Origin: Enterobacteriaceae endosymbiont of Donacia bicoloricornis | GTDB taxonomy: Bacteria > Pseudomonadota > Gammaproteobacteria > Enterobacterales > Enterobacteriaceae | DNA length: 64,000 nt | Direction: 5' to 3' | Assembly: GCF_012567955.1 (NCBI RefSeq) | Contig: NZ_CP046186.1 | Span: 119,327 to 183,326 of the forward strand | Shown here: positions 51,787 to 62,018 of the stretch, piece by piece | Numbering within the stretch: the stretch's first letter is position 1 | Layout of the letters: each line of letters begins with the position of its first letter | Translations under genes and position numbers: made by a program | Notes under the pieces: generated by a model | What the model saw: the letters and a program-made list of their open reading frames with translations, nothing else | Told to the model about the DNA's origin: nothing | Databases searched by the model: none

Positions 51787-52542
51787 TTAATTTTTAAGAT
51801 TAAAAATAAAATTTTGTTTCATTATTTCATAAAGACAAATTCCTGTTGCTACAGAAACATTTAAAGAATTTAAATTATTAAGCATAGGTATAGAAATTAA
51901 TAAATCACATTTATTTTTAATAGAAGTTTTAATACCTTTATCTTCTGATCCCATAATTAAACATATAGGAAATAATAATTTATTATTATAAATAATACTA
52001 TTTTTAGTATTATTATCAGTTCCAATAATTTTAATTTTATAAAATTTTAAAAAATTAATAGTATTTTTTAAATTTTTTACATAAATTATAGGTATATATT
52101 CTGATGTTCCACAAGATACTTTTTTTACCATAGCATTTATTTTAACAGAATACTTTTTAGGTAAAATAATCATATTAACATTAAATGCAACAGCATTTCG
52201 GATACATGCTCCTAAATTATGAGTATCTGTAATTCTATCTAAAATAAGAATAAATATTTTTTTTGATGTATTAATAATTTTTAAAATATCTTTTTCAGTT
52301 AAAGGTTTTGATATATTTATTACTGCCATAATTCCTTGATGAACACTGTTATTAGTTTTTTTATCCAACCATTTTTTATTTACCTTATGTATATTAATAT
52401 TATATTTATTTATATAATAAAATAATTCTTTAATTTTATTAGATTTTTTTTTACTATCTAAAATAAATATTTCTTTTAAAGAAATAGGATTATTTTTTAA
52501 CATATTAACAATAGAATGTATTCCAAAAATAATATCTCTCAT
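51787..52542 (-). CDS. rlmB: 23S rRNA (guanosine-2251-2'-O)-methyltransferase RlmB
   Basis: SPOUT-class enzyme that methylates the ribose of G2251 in the peptidyl-transferase P loop. It has 251 residues (E. coli 243). The N-terminal L7Ae-like domain begins FGIHSIVNMLK. The three SpoU motifs are kept: DPHNLGA-like TDTHNLGACIRNA, ILIMGSEDKG-like CLIMGSEDKGI, and LNSLNVSVATGICLYE, which form the knotted SAM site. In E. coli it follows rnr in the mutL-miaA-hfq block; here it follows miaA after 78 bases, so hfq, hflX, hflK, hflC, nsrR and rnr are gone from this position. Confidence 0.95.
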   Translation of the reverse strand: MRDIIFGIHSIVNMLKNNPISLKEIFILDSKKKSNKIKELFYYINKYNINIHKVNKKWLDKKTNNSVHQGIMAVINISKPLTEKDILKIINTSKKIFILILDRITDTHNLGACIRNAVAFNVNMIILPKKYSVKINAMVKKVSCGTSEYIPIIYVKNLKNTINFLKFYKIKIIGTDNNTKNSIIYNNKLLFPICLIMGSEDKGIKTSIKNKCDLLISIPMLNNLNSLNVSVATGICLYEIMKQNFIFNLKN

Positions 52543-52620
52543 ATTATTTAATAAATATTTTTAATAAATTATATATATTAAAGAATAATAATATAAATTT
52601 TAATTATTATTATTAATTAA

Positions 52621-53571
52621 TTAATTTAATTTTTCTTTTACAAATTTTATAATAAAATCATAAGCTTTATAAATTTGATTACTATCAAACCAGTATATAT
52701 TTTCCCAATAACGTAGCCAAGTTAGTTGTTTTTTTGCTAAATGACGTGTACTAATAGTAGTTGATTTTATCATTTCTTCATAAGAAATTTTATTTAAAAT
52801 ATATAGAAACATTTGTTTATATCCAATGCAACGTATTGCAGGAAAATTAATTTCTAAATATTTATTTTTGATAAGATCTCTTACCTCTTTTTCAAAACCT
52901 AATTCTAACATTTTAAAAATTCTATTTTCTATATTTTCATATAAAATTTGTCTATTATAATAAGTTAATCCAAATTGATATATTTTATAAGGAATTTTAT
53001 TACCTATATTTTTTTGTAATTTACTTAAAGGTTTTCCAGTTAAAAAAAATATTTCTAAAGCTCTTAAATTTCTTTGTATATCATTATGATGAATGTTATT
53101 TGCAGATATAACATCAACTGATTTTAACATATGATGATATGATTTATATGATTTATTTTTTATTTGATTAATAATCATTTTACGTATTTTCAAATCAGAT
53201 GCAGGTAATGAAGGAGAAATAGTATTAATTAATTTTTTAAAATAAAACATATTTCCTCCAACTAACAATGGAATTTTACCTCTTTTAATAATTTTATCCA
53301 TAATATTTAAAACATCATGATAAAATTCCATAACAGAGTATAATTGAGAAGGATCTTTAATATCAATTAACCAATGTTTTTCATAAAAAAAATCACTTTT
53401 TTTTGGTTTATCAGTTCCTATATCTAATTTTTTATAAATTAGAGATGAATCTACACTAATTAATTCAATAGGTAAAACTTTTGCTAATCTAGTAGCTAAA
53501 AAGGTCTTTTTAGATGCTGTAGTTCCCATTAAGAAAATAACTATTGGTAATTTTTTATTTTTTTTATTCAT
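52621..53571 (-). CDS. miaA: tRNA dimethylallyltransferase MiaA, non-canonical P-loop
   Basis: Adds a dimethylallyl group to N6 of A37 in tRNAs that read UNN codons, such as the tRNA-Phe of this window. It has 316 residues, equal to E. coli. Overall conservation is good (ISVDSSLIYKKLDIGT, AIRCIGYKQM, LAKKQLTWLRYW). The P-loop, however, reads GTTASKKT at residues 16-23, where the family has GPTASGKT: the Walker A Gly is Lys21 (codon AAA) and the Pro is Thr. The GGTMLY segment reads GGNMFY. The gene is otherwise intact, so it may be a functional variant or the start of decay. MiaB is not in the window. Confidence 0.93.
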   Translation of the reverse strand: MNKKNKKLPIVIFLMGTTASKKTFLATRLAKVLPIELISVDSSLIYKKLDIGTDKPKKSDFFYEKHWLIDIKDPSQLYSVMEFYHDVLNIMDKIIKRGKIPLLVGGNMFYFKKLINTISPSLPASDLKIRKMIINQIKNKSYKSYHHMLKSVDVISANNIHHNDIQRNLRALEIFFLTGKPLSKLQKNIGNKIPYKIYQFGLTYYNRQILYENIENRIFKMLELGFEKEVRDLIKNKYLEINFPAIRCIGYKQMFLYILNKISYEEMIKSTTISTRHLAKKQLTWLRYWENIYWFDSNQIYKAYDFIIKFVKEKLN

Positions 53572-53579
53572 AATAAAAA

Positions 53580-55283
53580 TTATACATTAATTAAACAAAA
53601 TAATTTTTTTATTGAAAAATTATTATTTTCTAATTTTAATAATTCTAATTCCATTAATAAATTTATTATTTTTGAAAAATCCCATAATATGTATATATTA
53701 ATTATATAATTAATTATCCATTTTTTAATTTTAATTAAAGAAATTTTTTTTATATTTATAAAATATTTTAATAAATTTAAAAAAAATTTTTCTATATTAT
53801 AGATAAATAAAAATATAGGTACACATAATATATAAATGATATTTTTATTATTTAATTTTAAATTAAATCCTAATTTAATTAAAAATATTTTTATTTTATA
53901 TAAAATAAGATATTCATCTTTTTTTATTTTTATTTTAATATTTGTTTTTATTTTATTTATTATATTTTTATTTTTTAAATGTAATTTAAATTTTATTTTT
54001 AATAATAAATAAATCATTTTATTTATTACAATAGAGTATAATTTTTTTTTTTTTTCTACAATAATATGAGTATTTTTTAAAATTGCTAAAAATTTACCAA
54101 AATTTTTAAAAAAAAAATTTGGTGAATTATCTAAATATACTATTTTTTTTTTTTTAATTTGATTAAATAATAATTTATTTTTAGTTAATAACTTATTTGT
54201 AATAAATGTATATCCTAAATTTTTTTCTTTTTCTTTATTATTTTTATTAAAAAAAATATTTTTAGTATCATTTATTAAATTATTATTAATTAATAATTTT
54301 TTAATATTTTTAAATATAAAATTATATATTAATTTTATGTTATAAAAACATACTTCTTTTTTTTGAGGATGTATATTAATATCAATTTGATTAGGTTCTA
54401 ATTTTAAAAAAAAGATAAAAGAAAAATTATAATTATTATCTAAATAACCATATATTATTTCTTTTATAATACGATAAATAAAATTAGTCGAGACAATACG
54501 ATCATTAACATAAAAATATTTAAATAAATTATTTTTTAATATATCTTTTTTAAATAAAACTAACCATCCATATAATTCTAATTTCTTATAAATAAAATTT
54601 AATTCTAATGCATTTTTTAAAAAATTACTACCAAAAATAATTTGTATTCTATTTAAATAAGAAAGATTATTAGTTACTTTTTTAAAATTATAAATAATTT
54701 TATTATTATATTTAAATTGTATTCCTATACCAAATTTCATTAAAATAATTTTTTTAATAATATTTTTAATATAAATAAATTCTATTTTTTCATTAGAAAA
54801 ATATGACCTTTTTGCAGGAAAATTATAAAAAAGATCAGACAAAATTATTGTAGTACCAATAGGATGTGAAATTGGTTTTAAATAAATAATTTTTTCATTA
54901 AATCCTTCTGTATACAATTGCCAAGCAATTTTTTGTTTTAATGTTTTAGATGTAATACTCATTCTAGATATAGTTTTTATACTAGTCAAGGCTTCTCCTC
55001 TAAAACCAAAACTTGTAAAAGAATCTAAATCATCTAAATTTTTTATTTTACTTGTAGCATATTTTTTAATACATAAAATTAAATTTTTTTTATTCATACC
55101 TATTCCATTATCATTTATATAAATATATTTTATTCCTCCTTTTTCTATATATAAATTTATTTGTGATGCTTTTGCATCAATACTATTTTCAATTAATTCT
55201 TTAACAACAGTAGCAGGTCTATCTATTATTTCCCCTGCAGCTATACTTCTTATAACATTTTTAGGTAAAATTTTAATAGACAT
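53580..55283 (-). CDS. mutL: DNA mismatch repair protein MutL
   Basis: GHKL ATPase that couples MutS to downstream repair. It has 567 residues (E. coli 615). The N-terminal ATPase is well kept: ELIENSIDAKA, DNGIGMN, TSFGFRGEALTSI and the GTTIILSDLFYNFPAKR loop. From about residue 340 onward the protein becomes an Ile/Lys/Asn-rich sequence with no motif that I can recognise, although the C-terminal dimerisation domain should lie there. The stop of mutL and start of miaA are eight bases apart, as in the E. coli mutL-miaA unit. MutS is present; I see no mutH. Confidence 0.94.
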   Translation of the reverse strand: MSIKILPKNVIRSIAAGEIIDRPATVVKELIENSIDAKASQINLYIEKGGIKYIYINDNGIGMNKKNLILCIKKYATSKIKNLDDLDSFTSFGFRGEALTSIKTISRMSITSKTLKQKIAWQLYTEGFNEKIIYLKPISHPIGTTIILSDLFYNFPAKRSYFSNEKIEFIYIKNIIKKIILMKFGIGIQFKYNNKIIYNFKKVTNNLSYLNRIQIIFGSNFLKNALELNFIYKKLELYGWLVLFKKDILKNNLFKYFYVNDRIVSTNFIYRIIKEIIYGYLDNNYNFSFIFFLKLEPNQIDINIHPQKKEVCFYNIKLIYNFIFKNIKKLLINNNLINDTKNIFFNKNNKEKEKNLGYTFITNKLLTKNKLLFNQIKKKKIVYLDNSPNFFFKNFGKFLAILKNTHIIVEKKKKLYSIVINKMIYLLLKIKFKLHLKNKNIINKIKTNIKIKIKKDEYLILYKIKIFLIKLGFNLKLNNKNIIYILCVPIFLFIYNIEKFFLNLLKYFINIKKISLIKIKKWIINYIINIYILWDFSKIINLLMELELLKLENNNFSIKKLFCLINV

Positions 55284-55348
55284 TAAATAATATTTTTAAT
55301 AAAATTTTTTTAATTTAAACTAAAATTATTTATTAAATTAAGGTATAG

Positions 55349-55422
55349 AGCGGGAAACGAGATTCGAACTCGCGACCACAACCATGGCAAGGTTGTGCTC
55401 TACCAAACTGAGCTATTCCCGC
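55349..55422 (-). tRNA. tRNA-Gly (anticodon GCC)
   Basis: Read on the minus strand it is a 74-nt cloverleaf. The acceptor GCGGGAA pairs with TTCCCGC, the discriminator is T, the anticodon stem CAACC/GGTTG surrounds TTGCCAT, and the T-arm is GCGAG-TTCGAAT-CTCGT. CCA is not encoded. In E. coli the glyVXY tRNA-Gly genes also lie beside orn, so the position is ancestral, with one copy kept out of three. Confidence 0.97.
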
Positions 55423-55447
55423 TAAAAAAAATTTAGATAATTGTTTT

Positions 55448-55477
55448 ATCATATTAAATTTAACTTTTATTTGTCAA
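55448..55477 (-). promoter_or_regulatory. sigma-70-type promoter for tRNA-Gly, overlapping the orn stop
   Basis: On the minus strand TTGACA (55477-55472), an 18-base spacer and TATGAT (55453-55448), with the tRNA 5' end 26 bases later. The -35 box contains the orn stop codon (55476-55474), so the promoter is embedded in the 3' end of the upstream gene. Confidence 0.75.
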
Positions 55478-56043
55478 TCTATTTTAGATAAAAATTTATT
55501 TTTATTAAAAATAAAATCTTTATAAAATTTTAATTCATTTATAGATTCATATATATCATAATATGCATTATGTTGATGTTTTTTTTTTTTTAATTTAGAA
55601 TAAATTTTAGGTTTCCATCTTTTAATGAGTTCTTTAATTGAACTAACATCAATATTTCGGTAATGAAAGTATTTTTCTAGTTTAGGCATATAATTACATA
55701 AAAATATACGATCTTTATAAATACTATTGCCACATAAAGGTGTAGTATTAGGTTTAATATAAGATTTTAAAAAATTTAAAATATATTTTTCTGCTTTTAC
55801 TTCATTAAAATTACTATTTTTAATTCTTTTAATTAAACCAGTTTTTTTATGTGTGTTTTTATTCCATGAGTCCATACTATTTAAAATAGTATCTGATTGA
55901 TATATTGGTAAAACTATTCCTTTATTTATAATATCTAAATTATTATTAGTAATAATTATAGCAATTTCAATTATATAATCCTTATTAGGATTAAGTCCAG
56001 TCATTTCTAGATCTAACCATATTAAATAATTATTAATTTGCAC
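55474..56043 (-). CDS. orn: Oligoribonuclease
   Basis: DEDDh 3'-5' exonuclease that degrades diribonucleotides, the last step of RNA turnover. It has 189 residues (E. coli 181). The first motif WLDLEMTGL (residues about 9-17) with Asp and Glu, the central GNSIYKDR, the Tyr-containing HYRNIDVSSIKEL and the late HNAYYDIYESI motif with the catalytic His and Asp are intact. It is followed by tRNA-Gly as in E. coli and its stop codon is shared with the -35 box of that tRNA promoter. Confidence 0.96.
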   Translation of the reverse strand: MQINNYLIWLDLEMTGLNPNKDYIIEIAIIITNNNLDIINKGIVLPIYQSDTILNSMDSWNKNTHKKTGLIKRIKNSNFNEVKAEKYILNFLKSYIKPNTTPLCGNSIYKDRIFLCNYMPKLEKYFHYRNIDVSSIKELIKRWKPKIYSKLKKKKHQHNAYYDIYESINELKFYKDFIFNKNKFLSKID

Positions 56044-56141
56044 GAAATATCCTTATATTTTTAATTTAAATTTTTCAATACTATTATATATATTTTTTAT
56101 ATATTATATTAAATTATTTCATAATAATAATTAATCATAAA

Positions 56142-57014
56142 ATGAAAAAAAGAATATATATATATATACAAAATTTATTACCAAAACTATTAATTACAAA
56201 ATTTTTTGGATATATTTCAAAAAAAAAATTTAGTATAATAACTACTTTTTTTATATTTTTATTTATTAAAATAAATAAGGTAAATATGAAAGAAACAAAA
56301 TATCCTGATATTTTTTATTATAAAACTTTTAACAAATTTTTTATAAGAAAATTAGATATGAATAATAGACCGATTGACAATAATAAAAATCACATAGTTC
56401 AAAATACAGATGGGATTATTAATGAGTTAGGTATTATAAAAAAAAATAAACTTTTACAATTTAAAGGTTGTAAATATTTTTTATACGACCTCTTAGGTAG
56501 AGATAATAATTTAAATAATATTTTTACTAATGGATATTTTATTAATATATATTTAGCACCTAGAAATTATCATAGAATACATATGTCTTATAATGGTTTT
56601 TTATTAAAAATGATATATATACCTGGAAAATTATTTCCTGTTAATAAAATATTATCTGAAAATTTATGTAATTTATTTATTTTAAATGAAAGAGTAATTT
56701 TTTTATTTAAAACATCTTTTGGTTTCATGGTTAAAATTTTAATTGGTGCACAAATAGTAGGAAGTATTTATAATTCATGGTATGGCCTAGTTCTTCCTTC
56801 TAAAAAGAATAAAATAAAAACTTGGAACTGGCCATATATTAAAAATTGTTATAAAAAAGATTTTATTTTTTTAAAAAAAGGAGAAGAAATGGGGTACTTT
56901 AATTTAGGATCAACTGTTATTACCTTATTTCCACCTAAAACAATTAAATTTAATTCTATTTTAAAAAAAGGATTAAATATTAAAATTGGAGAATTATTAG
57001 CTCATATTATTTAG
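56142..57014 (+). CDS. psd: Phosphatidylserine decarboxylase proenzyme
   Basis: Inner-membrane enzyme that converts phosphatidylserine to phosphatidylethanolamine. It has 290 residues (E. coli 322; the shortfall is the acidic C-terminal tail). The self-cleavage site LGST is at residues 255-258, where cleavage between Gly256 and Ser257 gives the pyruvoyl cofactor. The Asp of NTDGIINELG and the His of YHRIHMSYNG complete the site. A membrane-binding hydrophobic segment lies near residues 30-45. It implies that the cell still makes its own phosphatidylethanolamine, provided pssA is elsewhere. It converges with epmA. Confidence 0.95.
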   Translation: MKKRIYIYIQNLLPKLLITKFFGYISKKKFSIITTFFIFLFIKINKVNMKETKYPDIFYYKTFNKFFIRKLDMNNRPIDNNKNHIVQNTDGIINELGIIKKNKLLQFKGCKYFLYDLLGRDNNLNNIFTNGYFINIYLAPRNYHRIHMSYNGFLLKMIYIPGKLFPVNKILSENLCNLFILNERVIFLFKTSFGFMVKILIGAQIVGSIYNSWYGLVLPSKKNKIKTWNWPYIKNCYKKDFIFLKKGEEMGYFNLGSTVITLFPPKTIKFNSILKKGLNIKIGELLAHII

Positions 57015-57037
57015 TAATAAATTTTTAACATTAAATG

Positions 57038-58006
57038 TTAAGCATTTTTTATAGAAAAACTAATAGATTTATGAATAGATTTCTTTTTTAATAAAAACAT
57101 AATAAATCTGTCTAAACCTATTGCCATACCTGAATAATTTGGAATGCCATATTTTATTGCTTTTAGCAAATAAGTATCAATTTTTTTAATTGGTAAACCA
57201 ATTAATTTACGTTTTTTATTATCTTCATTAAATCTTTTTTTTTGCTCTTTATAATTAGTTAATTCATGAAATCCGTTACCTAACTCAACACCTTTAAAAA
57301 ATATTTCAAATCTATTTGCTATATTTTTATTTTTTATATTTATAGTTTCAGTAGTTTTTTGAGAAGAAGGAAAATTATATATTAATACAGGATATTTTAT
57401 CCCTAATTTAGGGACAATATATAAATCAAATAATATTTGTAAATAATCATCTGTGATTAGAGTATTACTTTTATTTTTTACAAAACCTATTTTTTTTATT
57501 AGAAATAATAATTTTTTTTGATTTATATGAAAAGGATCTATTTTCAAATATTTTAAAAAAATTTTTTTATATGAATATTTTTTAGGTTTATGAAATCCAA
57601 ATTTTATAAAAAAATTATTTGTTTCTTTCATTAATTGTTTTAAATTATAATTTTTGTGATACCATTCTAATATAGTAAATTCAGGGTTATGATATTGACC
57701 TAATTCACTATTACGAAAACTATGACATATTTGATAAATTGAAGCATTTATTTTAGATGCAATTATTCTTTTCATGTGAAATTCAGGACTAGTAATTAAA
57801 AATAATTTTTTTTTATTTTTATTATTAATAAAATTTGTACTAAATTGTTTTAAATAAATACTTGTATTTTCAAATTGAGTTAATATTGGAGTTTCTACTT
57901 CAATAAAATTTTTTTTATCAAAAAATTTTCTGATTTTTTTTATTATAATAGCACGTTTAATTAAAACATTAATATTTGCACTGGTTAAGTAATTTAAATT
58001 TTTCAT
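57038..58006 (-). CDS. epmA: EF-P (R)-beta-lysyl ligase EpmA
   Basis: A class II lysyl-tRNA-synthetase-like enzyme that attaches beta-lysine to Lys34 of elongation factor P. It has 322 residues (E. coli 325) and lacks the N-terminal anticodon-binding domain of a real LysRS, which is why I do not call it lysS. Motif 2 is in YQICHSFRNSELGQYHNPEFTILEW and motif 3 in GMAIGLDRFIMFLL, with the helix FDKKNFIEVETPILT before. It lies 28 bases downstream of efp in the same direction, so efp-epmA probably form one operon. Confidence 0.95.
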   Translation of the reverse strand: MKNLNYLTSANINVLIKRAIIIKKIRKFFDKKNFIEVETPILTQFENTSIYLKQFSTNFINNKNKKKLFLITSPEFHMKRIIASKINASIYQICHSFRNSELGQYHNPEFTILEWYHKNYNLKQLMKETNNFFIKFGFHKPKKYSYKKIFLKYLKIDPFHINQKKLLFLIKKIGFVKNKSNTLITDDYLQILFDLYIVPKLGIKYPVLIYNFPSSQKTTETINIKNKNIANRFEIFFKGVELGNGFHELTNYKEQKKRFNEDNKKRKLIGLPIKKIDTYLLKAIKYGIPNYSGMAIGLDRFIMFLLKKKSIHKSISFSIKNA

Positions 58007-58034
58007 ATTGTTTTTTTAAATTTATATATTTTAT

Positions 58035-58601
58035 TTATTTAAAACGAGAAATATATTTTTTTTTTCTTGTATCAATTTTAATAATATCGCCAGTTTTAAT
58101 AAAAGATGGAACTTTTATTATTTCTCCATTACTAATTATGGCTTGTTTATTATTGTTTACTGAATCTCCTTTTAAATTTATATTTGTATTTATTACTTTT
58201 AAGTTTAAAAAATTAGGTAATGTTAAAAATATTGGTGATTGATTCCAAAATGTTATGACATATTCATACTGAGTAATTAACCATTTTTTTTTATTTTTGA
58301 TAATTTTACTATGAATTATAGTTTGTTCAAAATTATTTTTATCCATAAAATAATAAAAATAATTTTTTTCATTATATAAATATTTTAATTTTTTTTCTAA
58401 AATATCTGCTGTATTCAAATTATCAGTAGATTTAAATGTTTTATCAATTAATTTTTCTGTAATTAGATTTCTCATTTTTATTCTTACAAATGCTTGTCCC
58501 TTTCCTGGTTTCACAAATTCACTAGATTCTATAATATAGGGTTGATTTAAAAAAATAAATTTCATCCCAATTCTAAAATTATTACTATAATAGTTAACCA
58601 T
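58035..58601 (-). CDS. efp: Elongation factor P
   Basis: Enters the ribosome E/P site and rescues ribosomes stalled at polyproline. It has 188 residues, equal to E. coli. Modified Lys34 is present at the tip of EFVKPGKGQAF. The three beta-barrel domains are recognisable; the second is more drifted. The C-terminus DTRKKKYISRFK matches the family. Its target in this window is the PPP of ValS. It is divergent from epmB (68 bases apart), as in E. coli, so the ligase, the aminomutase and the substrate are together. Confidence 0.97.
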   Translation of the reverse strand: MVNYYSNNFRIGMKFIFLNQPYIIESSEFVKPGKGQAFVRIKMRNLITEKLIDKTFKSTDNLNTADILEKKLKYLYNEKNYFYYFMDKNNFEQTIIHSKIIKNKKKWLITQYEYVITFWNQSPIFLTLPNFLNLKVINTNINLKGDSVNNNKQAIISNGEIIKVPSFIKTGDIIKIDTRKKKYISRFK

Positions 58602-58668
58602 TTTTATTCTTTTTAAAAAAAAAATATTAATTTATAATAATATATATTTATAAAAATGAAATTATTTT

Positions 58669-59646
58669 ATGAAAGAATTATGGTTAAAACAATTATCAAA
58701 TAACATTAATAATAATATTGATCTTATCAAAATCACAAAAATAAAACAAAAAGATAATCCTCAATTTTTATATAAAAAAAAAAACATTTTTTTCAATGTG
58801 AAAATACCCATAATTTTTCTGAAAAAAATAGAAAAAAAGAATCCTAAAGATCCTATTTTACTACAGTTTATTTTTAATAAAAAAGAATTAATTCAATATA
58901 AAAAATATAATAAAAATCCATTAAATGAAAAATTTATTATTCCAGGAATGATTCACAAATACAAAAATAGAGTATTAATATTATTAACAGGAATTTGTGC
59001 AGTACATTGCAGATATTGTTTTCGTAAAAACACCAAAAAAATTAACTCAATTACAATATGTAATTGGAAAATAATAATTAAATATATAAAAAAAAATTTT
59101 GAAATTAATGAGATTATTTTTTCTGGGGGAGATCCTTTAGTCTTAAATGATAAAAAAATAAATTTTTTTATTAATGATATAAATAAAATACCTCATATTA
59201 AAATATTAAGAATACATACCAGAATAATATGTATTCTTCCTCAAAGAATTTCTAAAAATTTATTAAAAATATTTAGTAAATGTAAATTTCATATTGTAAT
59301 AGTTACACATATTAATCATTCTAATGAAATTAGTGAAGAATTATTTGAAAAAATTAATTTTTTAAAAAAAAGGAGAATAACTATTTTGAATCAAAGTGTT
59401 TTATTAAAAAATATAAATGATAATTATAAAATTTTAGTTAATTTAAGTAATAACTTATTTAATATTGGAATATTACCTTATTATTTACATCTTTTAGATA
59501 AAATAGAAGGAAGTAAACATTTTTATGTATCTGAAAATAAAGCTAAAAAAATCATGAAAAAAATATTATTATTTTTACCAGGATTTTTAGTACCTAGATT
59601 AACTAAAGATATTTATGGAGGAAAAAATAAAAAATTTATCATTTAA
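58669..59646 (+). CDS. epmB: EF-P lysine 2,3-aminomutase EpmB
   Basis: Radical-SAM, PLP-dependent enzyme that converts L-lysine to beta-lysine for EpmA. It has 325 residues (E. coli 342). The cluster motif is Cys110-X3-Cys114-X2-Cys117 in GICAVHCRYCF. The downstream EIIFSGGDPLVLND and HTRIICILPQRI blocks follow E. coli EpmB, and the late YYLHLLDKIEGSKHF holds the lysine-binding Asp. It needs PLP, although epd, pdxA and pdxJ are missing from their usual positions, so imported B6 would be required. Confidence 0.95.
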   Translation: MKELWLKQLSNNINNNIDLIKITKIKQKDNPQFLYKKKNIFFNVKIPIIFLKKIEKKNPKDPILLQFIFNKKELIQYKKYNKNPLNEKFIIPGMIHKYKNRVLILLTGICAVHCRYCFRKNTKKINSITICNWKIIIKYIKKNFEINEIIFSGGDPLVLNDKKINFFINDINKIPHIKILRIHTRIICILPQRISKNLLKIFSKCKFHIVIVTHINHSNEISEELFEKINFLKKRRITILNQSVLLKNINDNYKILVNLSNNLFNIGILPYYLHLLDKIEGSKHFYVSENKAKKIMKKILLFLPGFLVPRLTKDIYGGKNKKFII

Positions 59647-59664
59647 AAAAATATAAAGGTTTAA

Positions 59665-59699
59665 AATAAAAAAGCTGTGCCGAAAATTAATGCACAGCT
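59665..59699 (-). terminator. Rho-independent terminator of groS-groL
   Basis: On the minus strand AGCTGTGC (59699-59692), an 11-base loop (59691-59681) and GCACAGCT (59680-59673) are followed by a T-rich tract (TTTTTTATTTT, about 59672-59662). The 8-bp stem is GC-rich for this genome and stands 24 bases after the groL stop codon. It could also end the convergent epmB transcript, whose stop is at 59646. Confidence 0.85.
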
Positions 59700-59722
59700 A
59701 ATACTAGTAATTTAATAAAAAA

Positions 59723-61381
<1,659 letters not shown>

Positions 61382-61446
61382 TTAAATTTATTTATATTAA
61401 ATTAATTAAATTTTCTATAATTTTATTTATTTAATGACAAATTTTA

Positions 61447-61737
61447 TTATTTAATAATAGCCAAAATATCACTTTCAGACATTATAAGAACTTCTTCATC
61501 ATCAATTTTTTCTGTTTTTACATTATAACCATCATTAAATATGATTGTATCACCTTTTTTAACATCTAATGGTTTTACAATTCCATTATCTAATATACGT
61601 CCTTTACCTACTGCTAGTACTTCACCTCTTGTAGATTTACCCGCAGCAGAACCTGTTAAAACAATTCCACCTGAAGATTTAGATTCAACTTCTTTTCTTT
61701 TTACAATAACACGATCATGTAATGGGCGAATATTCAT
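61447..61737 (-). CDS. groS: Co-chaperonin GroES
   Basis: 10-kDa lid of the GroEL chamber. It has 96 residues (E. coli 97). The mobile loop [20 protein letters not shown] (residues about 14-33) with the hydrophobic IVL edge that docks to GroEL is intact, as is the roof segment and the C-terminal [15 protein letters not shown]. It is the first gene of the groS-groL operon, with a strong AAGGAG ribosome site (about 61745-61755) before the ATG and a heat-shock-like promoter 75 to 100 bases upstream. Confidence 0.98.
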   Translation of the reverse strand: MNIRPLHDRVIVKRKEVESKSSGGIVLTGSAAGKSTRGEVLAVGKGRILDNGIVKPLDVKKGDTIIFNDGYNVKTEKIDDEEVLIMSESDILAIIK

Positions 61738-61808
61738 TAATAATTCTCCTTTTAAGAAGTTTAATTATCATAAACAATATTAATTTATTTTAAATAATGT
61801 GAACTGAA

Positions 61809-61837
61809 AGATAAGGACATATATTCTCTGTTTCAAG
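61809..61837 (-). promoter_or_regulatory. Probable heat-shock (sigma-32-type) promoter of groS-groL
   Basis: On the minus strand CTTGAAA (61837-61831) is followed after 14 bases by CCTTATCT (61816-61809). Sigma-32 promoters have CTTGAAA, 13-15 bases, then CCCCATNT; two Cs of the -10 have become T here. The -35 is perfect. The match is weaker than that before dnaK, but position, spacing and gene identity fit. Confidence 0.65.
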
Positions 61838-61968
61838 TCTTATACTAAAAAATTATTTTTTTACTAAAATTATTTTTTAAAAAATTTAATTTATATATAA
61901 CTAAATATATATATAAAATATTATATATTTTCTTTATAAAATTTTATTTATTTTTTTTACAAAAAATA

Positions 61969-61998
61969 TTGACGTTTAATGATAAATATTGTCATAAT
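61969..61998 (+). promoter_or_regulatory. sigma-70-type promoter for tRNA-Phe
   Basis: TTGACG (61969-61974), an 18-base spacer and CATAAT (61993-61998), with the tRNA starting 21 bases after the -10. It is the same arrangement as at tRNA-Asn and tRNA-Gly. The two boxes each differ by one base from consensus. Confidence 0.7.
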
Positions 61999-62018
61999 AT
62001 AAAAATATTTTAATATAT

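Noticed and set aside
57022-57041. Short palindrome TTAACATT/AATGTTAA at the psd-epmA junction
   Set aside because: All AT, one-base loop and no T tract; expected by chance in such AT-rich DNA, so I do not call a terminator.
57038-58006. A lysyl-tRNA synthetase (lysS)
   Set aside because: It lacks the N-terminal anticodon-binding domain and neighbours efp; length and motifs match EpmA.
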